A DNA stretch of 64,000 nucleotides from Glandiceps talaboti. Lineage: Eukaryota > Hemichordata > Enteropneusta > Spengelidae. The notes under the pieces were generated by a model. It saw nothing but the letters and a program-made list of their open reading frames with translations, did no database searches and had not been told where the DNA came from. The stretch covers positions 27,017,380-27,081,379 of the forward strand of contig NC_135551.1 of assembly GCF_964340395.1 (NCBI RefSeq). Direction: 5' to 3'. Made by a program: the position numbers and the translations under genes. How positions within the stretch are numbered: position 1 is the first letter of the stretch; each line of letters starts with the position of its first letter. This document shows positions 43,901 to 56,130 of the stretch, one piece after another.

Positions 43901-46900
43901 TGTGAGTATAATGCTCAGTTCCCTCCAGCATTATAGGTGTGTGTTTAAATGGAACATCCCCATGACAGTTTTGTGCATACAAAGGTAAATCCCCCTGCCA
44001 GTTTCCAAATTACCAGTATTGTACACTGCAACAATATTGCTGAACACACCCTTTATACTTCCACTGAGTTATATTGTCCAAGGGAAGTATTTTGTAAAGC
44101 GAATTATGAAAAGAATTTTTTTATCAACTGTTGTGTATTCACATTTCAAGGTGTAGAACATTAATATCTGTATTAGGTGACATCGGTTCTGTTACCAACT
44201 TGAAATATGCTGAATCATCAAAACTTAGAACAATTTGAAACTCACATGACTGAGATTGCAGTAACCATGGTGACAGGTTAATTTGAATTTCCTGTATTAA
44301 CAGGAACTTCAGTTGATCAGACTTTTAACCTAGTGAGAACTTTAGACTATGAGAACCGCTACTAAATTGACATACCTCAAGCCAATCTAAAGGGGAGTGG
44401 GTGAATTCTTAGAAAAACGGACCACATTAGCGCAAGTGAGCTGAGCTCTACATACTTGAAAGGAACATAATGTATGTTACGCATGGTAAATCCAGCTAAA
44501 TGAAGGATACTGTGACATTAGGGTTTGTTTGTAAGTGTTTATTATCTCCAATACAACTAAGTACACTTGGATTGGAAGTAATGTATATATTTTGAATACA
44601 CTAGGAGAAACCTGGTAAACCATATTTATGCCTTGTAAGTTGTACACAAACCATCTATCTAGTTGTCTTTAATCAGTGTGTAGGTGAATTTTTCAAACAT
44701 ACTAAAGTTAGGATCTATCTGTCTGTAAGTGAGGTAATCAAAGCTCAGTCTCACACAAAGTCAGTCATATAAATACATAACATCATGTATGACTGCAATC
44801 ACTAATGGAAAGTACATATGTTACAATACAATAATTTTAGTGTTGATCCTGGGCAATATGAACAAAGAACGCAGGTAGATTTTACCCACTTCGCTAACAT
44901 AGGATAGAATAGAATCTTTATTGCATCTGTTAAGAAAAACTACATTTCTTCATTGGATTTTCTGCAATAAGTTTTTGTTATGCTAAAACATAAGATAAAA
45001 TAATTTCAGAATATATATGTAATTATGAAAAGAAAAAAGCATACTAGGTGATAAAGAGGAAATAATGTATTTCGATCTCAACTGAAAAAAATCGCTTGTG
45101 TCATATATAGCATAATGGAAACTATTTGTCAGATTCAGAATAGAAAGTAGATATATGAGTAGAACCAGTAAAATACAATAAAGTAGGGTAAGGATAGTAA
45201 AAAGTGATAGTTTTCCATGCTTGAATGAAAAACTGACAACTACACAGCAGGAAAGCATAAATCTACCTACCCCCCACCTTAGATCAAAGTGTGTCGGTAC
45301 GGATAAGTTGTCTTTCAAACGTTTGATTAGAGGGCAATGACTCATAGTGAAAACTGCAAACTCACTACGGTAGTGTATCAAGGTGAATGGACGACCATTG
45401 TCTGTACTGTGTAGGGTACGGGATACAACAATAAATTGTCATCACGTATGAATGGAAAAAAAAGCAACAAATGTATAAATCTTAAGAAGAAATTTTGAGT
45501 ACAAAAAGATCAAACAAAGCCACAGATAACAAACTGGGTTGTTTACTATTTATACTATAGTTCGGCAAAAGACATAAAAGAATTATGACATCACATATGA
45601 ATAGGACTAAAGCAACAAATATATCAATTGTATTCTAAAATTTTGAGTACAAAAAGACGAAGACGATAAACCAGTTTTTTACTTTTTATAGTTCAGCAGA
45701 AGAAGTGAAGTATGATCGTCACGTACATTTTATGAATAGCGACAAGGCCGTATATTACATTAATTTATATTAAAGCAGCACTACCTGCAACCGAAAAGTT
45801 TTTTGTAACCGTATTGTTAAGTATGATAACGTACTTGTAATATCGTACACCCTGAACAGTATTGAATCACTTGTGGGTAAACAGATTTGTGCAGCAGTAC
45901 ACATAGTATGATACAATGTATCCAATCAAATGTATTTTTAGGTCCATACCCAAAAATTAGCACCCAAATGCAATTACAATTCCAACCTGTTACTTACTAC
46001 GTATGGATAAAGTTGACCTTTAATTAACATACAATGTCTAATTATGGATATTTTAACAATTTTTAGTAAATATAATGTTGGTTGTCAGATCTAAAAAATA
46101 ATGTCCAAGTTGCAGCTAGTGTAGCTTTAATGATTTGTAAGGGTTGTCCTTGGCTGAGTGGTTAAACCACTTGCCTCTTACCACTGCGGTTGGGGTTCAA
46201 ACCCCATTCAGGGTTCAATTAAATTTACCACACTGTAAGTAAGAAGAGTGTCGTTCAGTTTGACTCTACGAAACAACGCAGGTTTTCCCCGGGTACTCCG
46301 GTTTCCTCCTACATTAACACTGAACCCATGAGGGATGGCCCTCACAAGTGTTTATATACTTAAAGAACTATCCAGTATAAATAAAGATTATTAATGATCT
46401 AAGGCTCCAAATGCTGAATTACTAGAATGAAAATCTTGTAGATGTTGCGAGTTTGATGCATCAAGGCAAAAATGCCAACTACTATAATTGCAATATTAAA
46501 TTAGTTAGCTATTTTGGTTTTATAAGTCCATGGTACACATGTTAAGTTGGTGAGTGTAGAATGAATATTTGACAGTTGAAATAAATTGTCATGTAACTGA
46601 TAATATTTAGGACCAAAGGATTATACGCAGATAAATTTAAGGATAATAAAAGCTAAAAGCAAACATCACGAGACATTCAATGCTTTATAAAAGTTGACAG
46701 TTCAGTCTGACGAAATGATATAAAACATATACCGGTATATGGAGATAGTCCAGATATTTGTCTTGGTGTTTACCAGGAAGCCCACTACACCAGATAGTCC
46801 AGAGATTTGTCTTGGGTGTTACTATCTCAAGAAGCTCTCAAGCCCAGAGACTTGTCTTGGTGTTACTATCTCAAGAAGCTCTCAAGCCCAGAGATTTGTC

Positions 46901-49900
46901 TTGGTGTTACTATCTCAAGAAGCTCTCTATCCTAGAGGCTTGTCTTTGGTGTTACTATCTCAAGAAGCTCTCAAGCCCAGAGACTTGTCTTGGTGTTACT
47001 ATCTCAAGAAGCTCTCTATCCTAGAGACTTGTCTTTGGTGTTACTATCTCAAGAAGCTCTCTAGCCCAGAGAGACTTGTCTTGGTGTTACTATCTCAAGA
47101 AGCTCTCAAGCCCAGAGATTTGTCTTGGTGTTACTATCTCAAGAAGCTCTTTACACCAAAATAGCATCTCATTCTCATGATAATAACACCAAGGCAAGTC
47201 TCTGCTCTAAGTTTGAATGAAAGTTTATACTGACAAATTTAATTTTATCTGAAGGCAAAGAAGTCTGTATGTTCAATCATCAAAGTGATATAAACATCAA
47301 TATTTTGTACGATAACAAGTTATTGCTATGTGTACCAAAAACCAAAGACAAAGTAGATGGTCTCTGTTTGCGGTTTATAGGTTCAACTGAAGTAATAAAA
47401 TGTTGTGATCAAGCATTCCCTCTTCAATGACCTGCTTATGAAAAATGAATGGTTACGCTTTGCGTCAACATATAACCAAAGAATAGATCTGTTGATCATG
47501 TTTGTTGGGTTTTTTTCGCAGGAAATGCTCTTTACTTAGCCAAGAAGAAGTACATATTATGTTTAGCTGGTTAGAACCGTTTTTATCGATGAATTCCTTC
47601 TTCTTTTCCCAGGTATGTATAACAAAAACAAACACCGCAACAATACCATCTGTTTGACATACAACTATTTCAAAACATTTCTGTGGAAAGTTTGGCACAA
47701 CACTGCGTAGTTTCAATAAGATTTGACCATAAGTTCGGGTCATGAACAATACTGTACAAAGCTTTCCTCTGTTCTATTCTTTGGCAAAGTATCGAGTTGA
47801 ATGGAAATTGGTCACAGTTGGTGGAACTTGTAAATGTTTTTGACGGTCAGAGAATGTACTTTTTGTCAGTATTGTTGAATGTTATTATTTCTTACAATAA
47901 CAACAGGAAGAACCTAGTTGTAAACATAGTGATATTTTGACTTTGCGAAACGTGCACAGGAAAATAATATTTTGAAGTGTTTGTTGTACTCTAATATGAA
48001 AAGGAATGCATTGTTTTTTCTGTATTTAGTTGCAAGAAGTCCTTCGAGACTGGAATAATGTACATACTTCACTAGGTGAGTCTAAATGTTCTTTTGTCCA
48101 AAACTTATAGTGTGCACGTCGGCATTTATATTTTCATGCCAAGATTTTGGGTAAAACGTTCTACGTTAATGCAATCTTTGAAACAATTTGAGTTTATTTT
48201 GGACAATATTTGATCAAAATGGTCCAGTTTATGCGTATCTTGATTAATTTTTTTTACGAAGACAAATTGAGGAGAATGTTTAGATGAAAATCAAATTTTT
48301 TTGTCGAAGATTTTGTTTGCACTTTTGAACATTCCTGTTTTGTGAGTAAAGTGCAGAATACAATGGAGACTCGTCCATCTTCACTGGAGTTGTAGATTTT
48401 GCAAATGTTGTTGTAATGTTCTGTCTGAGACTGAACGTTTCATGTCCAACTCATTCTCATAGCCTTTACTATTGTTGGGTAATTTAACATTGCATGGAGA
48501 TTACAATTAAGCAATCAAGGAAGTGGTGTTTAAAAGATATTTGAAATGTTTTAAATAAACCTGAAATATTGAATTGCAAAGTCTGGTGACATGGTGAATG
48601 GGTTGTTGTTGCTAGCTACAGAACTCATACATTTCTGGAAAGTTCTTGACACTTGTGGAAACTAAGGTAAAGTCATGGTCCTTGAAATGACTGAAAAGTA
48701 AAATTTGTGAAAAATTACAAAATCAGCAATGATAAAATAATCTTGTCAACAAACTTCTTCCATCAGTTGCCATTTTGCAAAATACTACATGTATTACCAG
48801 ACGACAAAAATTCTGTCAAAATGACTGCAAAACTCATTTAAATTGCCTAATATGAAAATTGAACTATTTCAGATCTATCACCCCTATCGCTTGAATCTGG
48901 CAGGTTTGAAATGTTCAAATACAGTTTAGGATATATTATTTGATTTGTTACACGTGTAGAAAGTTTTTTGTTTTAGATTTTTTTATTTGAAACAAACTGA
49001 AATATTATAACAACATTGTTTCTTTCTTTGATTTCACCTACAGGAAAATTATTTACTGAAGAGTTTTTATCGATGTACAGTAATTATCATTTACGGTATC
49101 CACATATTAAAGGGTAAGTCTTGATTTGATTGGTACAGCCATTCCCAGGTGTACCACAGACAAGTGGTAATATGGAAATTTAGTAATAGGTTTTTTTCCG
49201 CTAAGTAACAATTCAGAAAAACTGAAATTACTGTAACAATAGTAGTAGCAGGTAATTTACTAGCTTCAAGTATACTATGACGAAGAGTCAAAAAGTTCTA
49301 CCGTATCAACATGTCACTGACAGACCTGTGTTTATATGCATGTAAAAGTCTGTCCTGTTAGAGAAGGGAATGTTGGCTATCATACCATGTGTACTAATTC
49401 CTTCCTTGTGGGAGGGAGGGGGTTCAGAGTGGTCAGCTGACTATGTAGCAAGCATACAAGAAACACCTCCACTGAGTCGCTCCTTTGTCAGTAAAGAAAG
49501 ATGTTGAAATTCAAACTATATATGATGCTTCTATCTATCTATATGAGACAAGTGTATGGTCTGGTGTTCATATATGAATCTTGTAAGGGTGTTTTACCCT
49601 AGTCCACAAGGACTATTGTCTGTCAAATAACAACTCTACCCACAAAATGGCATAGTTTCAGATCAACTTATTGAAGAAAAAAAAGTCTTTCCGTGTAAAA
49701 TGTGGTCAAACAGAATTAATCGTGATTTAAAAACCAGGTCATGTCGTGTATGGTGAAATATGATGTATGTAAAGGAAGTACCACTATTGTATTTGTAACA
49801 GCTGTTCAACTAAGACTTAGTTCTGTGTCTGTATGCCCAGCAACAAATGTAACATTAAAATGAAATAAATGTACACTAGGTAACCATGCATAACATTTCA

Positions 49901-52900
49901 TCAAATTTATTTCAATATTTACAAAACATTTTTCTTAGAAGAATACTTTATTCAATAGTTTGATTAATTTTGTGAACATGATTTAAAAATCAATCTCAGT
50001 TAAAAGATGGAATCCAAGCATTTCTTGCCATTTTAGGATATGATACTTACACTATAATAAATCACCTCAAGTAGATAATTGCTGTGTTACCTTCCACTGC
50101 TAAAACATTTTTATAATCTTTACAAAAATTATAAATCTGTTATTTTGTTTTTAGTGGCAAGACAGAGAGAATTTGTTCGTCAATCAGGACTCGAAATTAG
50201 CAATAGTCCTATGTCCACAGACTACCACTGAATTCTTGTCATGGGACTACCATAATTTGTAACTGATAGCCCACTCAGGCTACCACTGATTATGCGATGA
50301 TTTTAAGGATGCAAGATTTACAGACATAAAAGTATTTTTATAACACACATATTTCCAACAGAGGAACTCTGTTTTCAATTCAGGAATATGGGACTACTGG
50401 TCACCATCTTTGGGCTACCAAATGGTAGTCGACTATGGCTACAAAAGTTAATTTCAAGTCCTGTCAGTATATATAACATACAATCTGGATGACAACTGTG
50501 ATTTCAGTGTCATTACGATTTATACCTTGTTTATAGTGAAGGTATAAATCGTAACGATACTGTATAGGAACTAGACTATATATACTTAACCAAGACATTT
50601 GTTCAAGTTGTTATATAATCTCACTATCTCTAGTGACACCATGACAAGTATATACATAATAAATAAAAAAAATATGTATAAAATAATTTCCCATTTGATG
50701 AACTTTGAACCCTTTGGGAATTGTGATAGTCTGAGAACTGTAGCCAGACAGCTAGAAATGTGAAATAAAAGTTTGATGTGTTTGATATTACTCTAACTTT
50801 ATGTTTTAGTAGCATACATAATGTTGTAATATGTCAACAATTAAAATTTGAGTGGTTTTTTGTCAATGTTTTGTAATCCTTAGTATTAAAAAGTAAGAAA
50901 TCTTGTAGTTGTACAATTAAAGTAGTTGTTCATAAACTTTATAACATAGTGTCAGAGGAAACTTCTCTTTAAATGCCCGGTGGAACTTCGGCCAATTTTA
51001 CCTACTTAACAACTGAACAAAAGCACTCAGATATTGAATTGTATTTGATGTATTTCTCTGTAAGATTGGTGTCTATAAACAAACCTTAGATGTGTTTTCT
51101 AAAAACTTTAAACTTTCCTTAAAATAGAAAATCTTCAGTAAAACACATTAAGTATTGTGATGTCTAATCGGTGACTCAGTGTCACACACTCTAAGTGCCC
51201 TCATTTAATGGCAGGTCCTGTGTCATGCCTGACTTACATTGGTTGTCAGTTGTGGTTTGATGCTGAAAACATTAATCTTACATCGCCCTGACAGGTGATA
51301 GTACCACACTACTCAGCACATAGTGGTAACCAAACTACACAGGAAGTGATACCAATATCAACCCATTTTCTACACAAATTTTAGTCTCAAATTTTCTTTG
51401 CGTTGAGCTAACATTTACTGTGACTGACATTCCTGTGTTTTGGTTGTAAATAAAATAACATTCCAACATACAAGTGGTATCCCAGAATTCCTTGAAAACA
51501 GGAAGTATTGATATGATACAGACGTGACCAACATCAGAACATAAAAAAAAAAAATCTCGTCAAAAAAGGGAAAAAGTAAAATTGTGACCAAAAAGATTGT
51601 TTTGTTCAAAAACCTATTAAATGGTTGCCTGCCTTTCATTACCAAACTTAAAAGACAGGAAATAACACACTTGATAAACAAAAGTGAAATGGTCTCATAG
51701 AAGTTGTGTTTGGTAATTAACTGGGGTTTTGACCGAAAAATTACTTCAAAGTGAATGCTACGAAATGATTCTTTGTTAAACACAAACCAGCTACTGTAAA
51801 CTAGTATACAATGTATCTATAGTAATAGTAAATGGATTGGCGGGGCAGATCATTTACTGAACAAAAACACAATAGAAAGGTGCATTCAAAATTAACAATT
51901 ATCTCAGGTTTTTGACCGAAAAAAGGTTTTATTTTGTAAGGCTGAAAGTTCAATCTTTGTTGTTAACAGAAAACACTTTCATTAGAAGTGTACAATATGT
52001 ACAAGCAGTGTCAAAGACATAGCAAAGCTCACCAAGGCTGGGTATAATAGCTAATAGTTTGTAGATAGTACCCTGGGGATTATCTGATAAAGTGGTAGTT
52101 CTTGAATCTGACTGGTTTAATCCAGCATTTGTACACCTTACAAGACATTGTGATTTGGAATTGACAGGGACAAAATTCATCTATTCATTACATAGGAGTT
52201 GTTAAATGGCATACATTCATGTGCACACATAGCACAAGTTCAAGTTTATACAGTTCAACTCAGCTCTTAGGGCTTACAGCATAATATTTTCCAAATGCAC
52301 AAATTTTGCAATTTGTCTGTTCATTTTGATTCAGTACATGTCAAGCAGCCATTGTAGCATACATTCATGTGCACATATAGTACAAGTTCAAGTATATACA
52401 GTTCAACTCAACTGTTACAGCTTGCAGTATATTAATATTCTAAATGCGCAAACCCAAAATTTGTCTGTGCATCTCAGTTCATGCCATTGTAGCATACATT
52501 CATATGCACATATAGTTCAGCTCAGCTGTTAGGGCTGACAGTGCTCAAACCCAGAATATGTGTGTAGATCGTGTCTCGTTCCGTTCAGCTTAGTAGGGCC
52601 AACATCTAACATTCCAAATACTCCAACCCAAAAATGCATCTTGTATTCATGAGTGTAATTTTATGCAAAGTTGATGGAATTGTATCACCAGTTGTGCAAC
52701 CACAAAATCTATTCTTGTATTATAAGATATTTACTTTTGAAGTTTATATAAAACATCTTGAGTTAGTGGTAGGGTTGGCAACATCCTATTCCTGATAAAT
52801 GATTTCCAACTTTGTGTACAAGTTCTATATCTTCTAGCTGTACATGTAGTGGTACACATTTCCAAATATGGAGAGAAATGTGAATGAAAATGTTAAAAAG

Positions 52901-53368
52901 TAGAAATGATAGAAATTAAATAACATTTTCCATCGTCAATATTGAACCATGTGAGTTACACATTGTATTATGTTTTTTGAATCCCAATAAAAAAGAAAGA
53001 CATTATGGTAAAAGTGCACAGTTTAGTATACATGTCAAATAAGTTTGGAGGTAAACCTTTAGTAAATATTGTTTATTGGAGTTCATCATTAGATCAATTT
53101 TACCCTAGGCAAATTCCCAAATTGGTTATAGTATTTGCATACACCTGTTCTACCTTGCCATATACATGATAATTTGATAATTTGATTCACCATCCATCCA
53201 TTCCTCTATGCCGTTATGTTACTTTCATAAAAAAGATAATCATTCTTCTTATTCTTGTTTAACAGACTGCTTAATGAAAAGAAGAACAGTGATATTGACT
53301 TTAAGGAGTTTTGTCAGAAGCAAAGAGGAGCTGCGAGACATTCGATAGATTCATTACTGCTTCTACCA
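29544..53368 (+). CDS. RhoGEF (Dbl family) with N-terminal Ras-binding-like domain, 5' seven exons (3' part off the right edge)
   Basis: Predicted guanine-nucleotide exchange factor for Rho-family GTPases. Exons: 29544-29765, 37414-37609, 43067-43169, 47522-47612, 48030-48075, 49044-49113 and 53266-53368. All are GT-AG, phases join, and the sum is 831 nt or 277 codons with no stop. Residues 1-57 are polar and look disordered. Residues ~59-139 (HYVVYATLPDGRFRQ... MRVRDLIANVVLEFKL) match the Raf-type RBD/ubiquitin-fold pattern. From ~144 the DH domain begins: CR1 with FVETEKNYMECL (151-162), then EEVHIMFSWLEPFL, DWNNVHTSLG, KLFTEEFLSMYSNYHLRYP, and CR2 FKEFCQKQRG...SIDSLLLLP. The next exon should begin near the VQRIPRY-like motif; I do not find it before 64000. 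RBD directly before DH recalls PLEKHG5-like proteins, but I do not assign a name. Confidence 0.85.
31170..31530 (+). mobile_element. ~361-bp MITE copy 2
   Basis: Left end AGGCCTAATAAACAAAATGG, right end ...ACCAAACAATTATTTTTTTA then GACCT. Interior as in copy 1, with extra gtctgcagtgaaaaagtagg shared with copy 3. Confidence 0.85.
33886..34153. mobile_element. 268-bp non-autonomous hAT-like element
   Basis: Terminal inverted repeat CAGGGGTGAACAAATC / GATTTGTTCACCCCTG, flanked by a 5-bp direct repeat TAGTA (33881-33885 and 34154-34158). CAGGGGTG ends are typical of hAT transposons. Interior has subterminal repeats of the form ggtggtccc / ggtccgac. No transposase. Confidence 0.85.
36030..36393 (+). 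mobile_element. ~361-bp MITE copy 3
   Basis: Cleanest ends: AGGCCTAATAAAAAAAATTG then TGTGGTTCCGGTTAC, and GTAACCAGAACCACACAATT...TTTAGGCCT. Terminal inverted repeat about 35 nt. No clear target-site duplication. Confidence 0.87.
37414..37609 (+). CDS. RhoGEF gene exon 2
   Basis: 196 nt, phase 0 to 1. Acceptor tccacag|CTCCAT, donor ctgatg|gtaagt. Encodes LHGEAGMRVRDLIANVVLEF and the rest of the RBD-like fold to YLQNLPD. Confidence 0.85.
37750..37985. repeat. (CA)n/(ACAT)n compound microsatellite
   Basis: About 235 nt of CA and CATA tracts 140 nt after exon 2; degenerate ACAC/ACAT continues to ~38130. Confidence 0.95.
38929..39248. repeat. ~62-70-bp minisatellite, five units
   Basis: Units begin tactactatggaaatcaagc and contain tatcggcaaactaagataga and acaaactaaaactattg. 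They alternate between a shorter and a longer form, with or without gtattg. Confidence 0.88.
41010..42045. mobile_element. ~1-kb foldback element made of GTTCAAACTGGTT-like repeats
   Basis: 41010-41350 and 41785-42045 are diverged inverted copies: gtgcatgttaggacaggaga reads as tctcttgtccaaacatgcac in the right arm, and atttcaatttgatttcaag as ...caaaatcaaattgaagt. Each arm is built from gttcaaactggttcaa-like words. Spacer is ~430 nt of unrelated sequence. Confidence 0.75.
43067..43169 (+). CDS. RhoGEF gene exon 3 (start of DH domain)
   Basis: 103 nt, phase 1 to 2. Acceptor ttctacag|ACACAG. Encodes DARLKIIYDFVETEKNYMEC, the first conserved region of Dbl-homology domains, to SEPLR. Its donor cccctcag|gtaact is the first unit of a 55-bp tandem array. 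Confidence 0.9.
43162..43656 (+). repeat. 55-bp minisatellite carrying the exon 3 splice donor, nine units
   Basis: Unit cccctcaggtaactattaat...ggtttggttcagta; unit starts at 43162, 43217, 43272, 43327, 43382, 43437, 43492, 43547 and 43602. The first unit contains the real exon/intron border (43169|43170). Units are almost identical; scattered changes include a ttcggttc in one unit, tttttaatt in another and caaactgtgg in the last two. Confidence 0.95.
46140..46395 (+). mobile_element. tRNA-derived SINE
   Basis: A-box-like tggctgagtggttaa, B-box ggggttcaaacccc forming a T-arm, then a body with caggttttccccgggtactc and ccggtttcctcc. The AT-rich tail is ataaataaagattatt. The GC-rich central stretch resembles conserved central domains of metazoan SINE superfamilies; which one I cannot say. 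Confidence 0.85.
46750..47165 (+). repeat. 44-bp minisatellite, about nine units
   Basis: Unit agagacttgtcttggtgtta + ctatctcaagaagctctcaa + gccc, with variants ctatcctag and a one-base slip. Because 44 is not a multiple of 3, all three frames stay open in turn; not coding. Confidence 0.93.
47522..47612 (+). CDS. RhoGEF gene exon 4
   Basis: 91 nt, phase 2 to 0. Acceptor ttcgcag|GAAATG, donor tcccag|gtatgt. KCSLLSQEEVHIMFSWLEPF aligns with the DH helix that normally reads ..I..IF.N...L...H..F. Confidence 0.88.
48030..48075 (+). CDS. RhoGEF gene exon 5
   Basis: 46-nt micro-exon, phase 0 to 1. Acceptor tatttag|TTGCAA, donor cactag|gtgagt. LQEVLRDWNNVHTSLG, the DH ..L..RL..W.....IGD.F. segment. 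Confidence 0.88.
49044..49113 (+). CDS. RhoGEF gene exon 6
   Basis: 70 nt, phase 1 to 2. Acceptor cctacag|GAAAAT, donor taaagg|gtaagt. KLFTEEFLSMYSNYHLRYPH, matching the DH ..F......Y..Y..N.. segment. Confidence 0.88.
50513..50554. repeat. perfect 16-bp inverted repeat
   Basis: TTACGATTTATACCTT, 10-nt spacer, AAGGTATAAATCGTAA. The flank cgatactgtataggaactag recurs in the other orientation at 59029-59053, and a related tcgttacgattta at 18532, so this is a small dispersed family. Confidence 0.88.
52207..52620. repeat. three diverged ~140-bp tandem units
   Basis: Each has catacattcatgtgcacaca-type start, cagttcaactcagctgttag-type middle and aatttgtctgt. Units start near 52209, 52359 and 52493. 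Confidence 0.75.
53266..53368 (+). CDS. RhoGEF gene exon 7
   Basis: 103 nt, phase 2 to 0. Acceptor tttaacag|ACTGCT, donor ctacca|gtgagt. LLNEKKNSDIDFKEFCQKQR then SIDSLLLLP: the second conserved region, ending where DH domains continue with a PVQRIPRY-like motif. Confidence 0.88.
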
Positions 53369-53790
53369 GTGAGTATTGTCAGTCACTAAGTTAGAGATGC
53401 TTATCATATGACCTGATACCCTAAGCCCCTTGAAAGAATTCACAAGGAAGAATTCTGATTTTTTTTCCGTGACTCCCAAGCACTTATTACCTTCAGTGAA
53501 AACATCATGAATATTCATTGTTCATCTATTGCATGTACATTTCAGCTGAATCCCATGTGACAATGCGGACCATAGCAAAAATTCCCCAAATGAGGCACAA
53601 CTTGAACTTGATGTTTCTCTGAAATTACACATATCGTAGATGATGTAAGATCATGAAATGACTCTCTAGAACCCCCAAGTTTATGAAAATGTGTTTCTTT
53701 CCTGGAGTAGTGTTCCCCTTTAAAACAAGCCCACTTTGATAACAATACAGTGAATACCAAGTCATTATAACTGCATGTCCACCCACTACC

Positions 53791-53798
53791 AGACAGAC

Positions 53799-53835
<37 letters not shown>
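53791..53835. repeat. (GACA)n tetranucleotide repeat
   Basis: About ten GACA/CAGA units. Confidence 0.92.
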
Positions 53836-53836
<1 letters not shown>

Positions 53837-55779
53837 CTTATAACATGCAAGTTTATCTTACGTCATCAGTTAAATCAATTAATGACTCAGCCAATCTTAA
53901 TCCTTTAACTGTATTCCTATTCCTAGAGTTTGTGGTTTAAACAAAGTCCAACAGATTTCATAATATATTGAAGGCCAAAGGAAGAGAATAAACCTATATT
54001 TGCAGAGTGTCTGATCTAATGTATTCAGTGACAGGTATTTAAGTTGCCTGCTAGTCAAATTACAATGTTTTGATTCCGTCCATGTGACTATGACCACCAC
54101 TGTTTAGTATGCATAGCCGTGTACCCTACTCTTGATAGACTTGGTAATGAGTTGATTATTGCTGTCAAGTACACCATGCCTCAAAACCTGAGAGCTCCTC
54201 AACATATTTATCTCTCATTTTGAAGTAGCATGGCTTGCCACGACTCATTTTTCTATATACCGACATTTGTTGAAGGCCATGAACTCTCCTAATGACAAAC
54301 TAAAGATCAAATATTTGACTGCCATTACAATCTATAATTCTACTTATATTTAGTATGATATTTATCTTAGATTATTAGTCTTTATCAAAAAAAAAAGCAT
54401 GTCTATCTGCTATCTGATACCATTCACAGAGAATCTACTAGGCCATACCAAGTTAGATTTTTGTTTCAAGAGAACTGATTGTTAGGCCATACCAAGTTAA
54501 AATATTGTTATTAGGACTGACACCACAACTTCTCATTCTACAACTGTTTGATTTCAGTCTATTGCCATTCACATAATGTACTTCTGGGTGACTTTCAAGG
54601 AAGCCATTCCATGCAAGTTACTTGTTGCAGCGATTGACTGTTTCTAAACATTGGAGTATTCATTCAATTCCAAAGCAATCAGGTTTTTGATTATTTTAAT
54701 GTAATGTTTACAAATATTTGAAATCAATGTACCAAAACATTGGTAACTGCCCCAGGGTACCTATTAGCTGATATAACTTGGCCATTTAAAGTGAAATCAT
54801 TGTTACATGGACTAAATAGGGACATTTGATTCTTGTCCAATTGCAGCCATTTGTAGAACATCAAAACTTCATAGTTATCAGCAATACAGCATTTCTATGT
54901 ATACATGTAACTAATTCTGATAAGTTGTGTCCATAAACATGTCCTTATGTAATCTGATTCAGCAGATGAACTAAGCCATACCAAGTTAAAGTTTTGTTAC
55001 TACAACTACTCTTACAACTTTATAGTTACCACCTCACCCAAAAAATATGATTTCAATTACATATAGTGGTGTAATAAATTGATATATTGCTTTATTGCTA
55101 ACATAGTTTAGTGCAGTAGTTGTGAGAATTTCTATAGAAAACAAAACAAGAATATTCAGAATGGACACTTTCCATGGCTATCCCGTAAAGATCACTACTC
55201 TTGCAAAGCTGGCCTTGAACAATAAACAAATCAACACAAACGTTATTTGTTTACTGTGGACATCATTATCCGAAGGTGAATACAAAATCATTGATTCTTT
55301 CAACTTTTTATGGATTGTCACAGAAACGGTGTGAAAGGCATACTTTCCAGGGTTCCTTTTCTACTTTTTATGTTCAGATTGTTGTTGTTTTTTGGAAATG
55401 AAAGAAGCAAGTGGTCATTCATTCTACCAAACTTTGATTACAGTCCAACAAAAGTATACTTGTTGTACAGTCCATAAACATAGCAGTTTGGGCCAGTCTT
55501 TTGTTAATTTACGACTTAAAATCTGTAATCAGTGTTACTAAACCACTCATTTTAAGCCAATTTAGAAGAATCAAATTCACAGTAATTGCTATGTTATTAC
55601 TCAACCTTTGTCTTCATGACAATCACAACAGTTAACATTCCACATGTAATGAGAAACCACAAGACAAGTTTATGGTTGGGGTTGCTGTGTTTTTGACTGG
55701 GTTTCCACATATGTCAGTCCAAGATTTGAAAGTTTGTAGTGGTGTGTTATGAACAAAGTAACAGAACATGACATGTAGT

Positions 55780-56130
55780 GTGGTCTTTATTATATCAAAA
55801 TGTCCACTTGATAAAATAACATTGTACTTCAAATTTGACTCAGTTCGTGTCATTTACAGCAGTCACCATTCTCCAGAGATCATGCAAGGTGCTTGATAAA
55901 ATAAAATTGTACTTCAGAGTAATTTGGATCATGTTATTACAGCAGTCACCATACTCGAGAGATATACCAAGTACTTTTTTTTAGTGAAAGTATACTTTAG
56001 ACTAACACAGTTCATGTTTTAATAGCACAGTCACCACACTCCAGAGATCATGCCATGTGCTTGATAAAATAAAATTATACTTAAGACTAATTGAGTTCAT
56101 GCCATAGTAGAGCAGACACCATACTCCAGG
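55780..56130. repeat. four diverged ~88-bp tandem units
   Basis: Units share cagtcaccatactccagaga, tgcttgataaaataaaattg, tacttcagac and ttcatgtcat-like ends (near 55860, 55942, 56030 and 56105). Confidence 0.8.

Larger units (their letters stand above)
43657..47521. other. rest of intron 3 of the RhoGEF gene
   Basis: Contains a possible minus-strand retroelement tail (~44905-45000: on the minus strand gcaataaagattctattcta), the tRNA-SINE and the 44-bp minisatellite. No exon recognised. Confidence 0.6.
49114..53265. other. intron 6 of the RhoGEF gene
   Basis: 4.15 kb. Contains a perfect hairpin (50513-50554) and three ~140-bp diverged tandem units (52207-52620). No exon recognised. Confidence 0.6.

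Noticed and set aside
44983-45381. 132-residue minus-strand frame near a possible retroelement tail
   Set aside because: Hydrophobic, AT-driven composition with no reverse-transcriptase or other recognisable motif.
46141-46215. Functional tRNA gene
   Set aside because: A- and B-box words are present, but the acceptor stem is not formed and a SINE body and AT tail follow. The same holds for 63148-63215.
46739-47164. 141-residue open frame
   Set aside because: It is the 44-bp minisatellite read through in rotating frames; no splice context and no family similarity.
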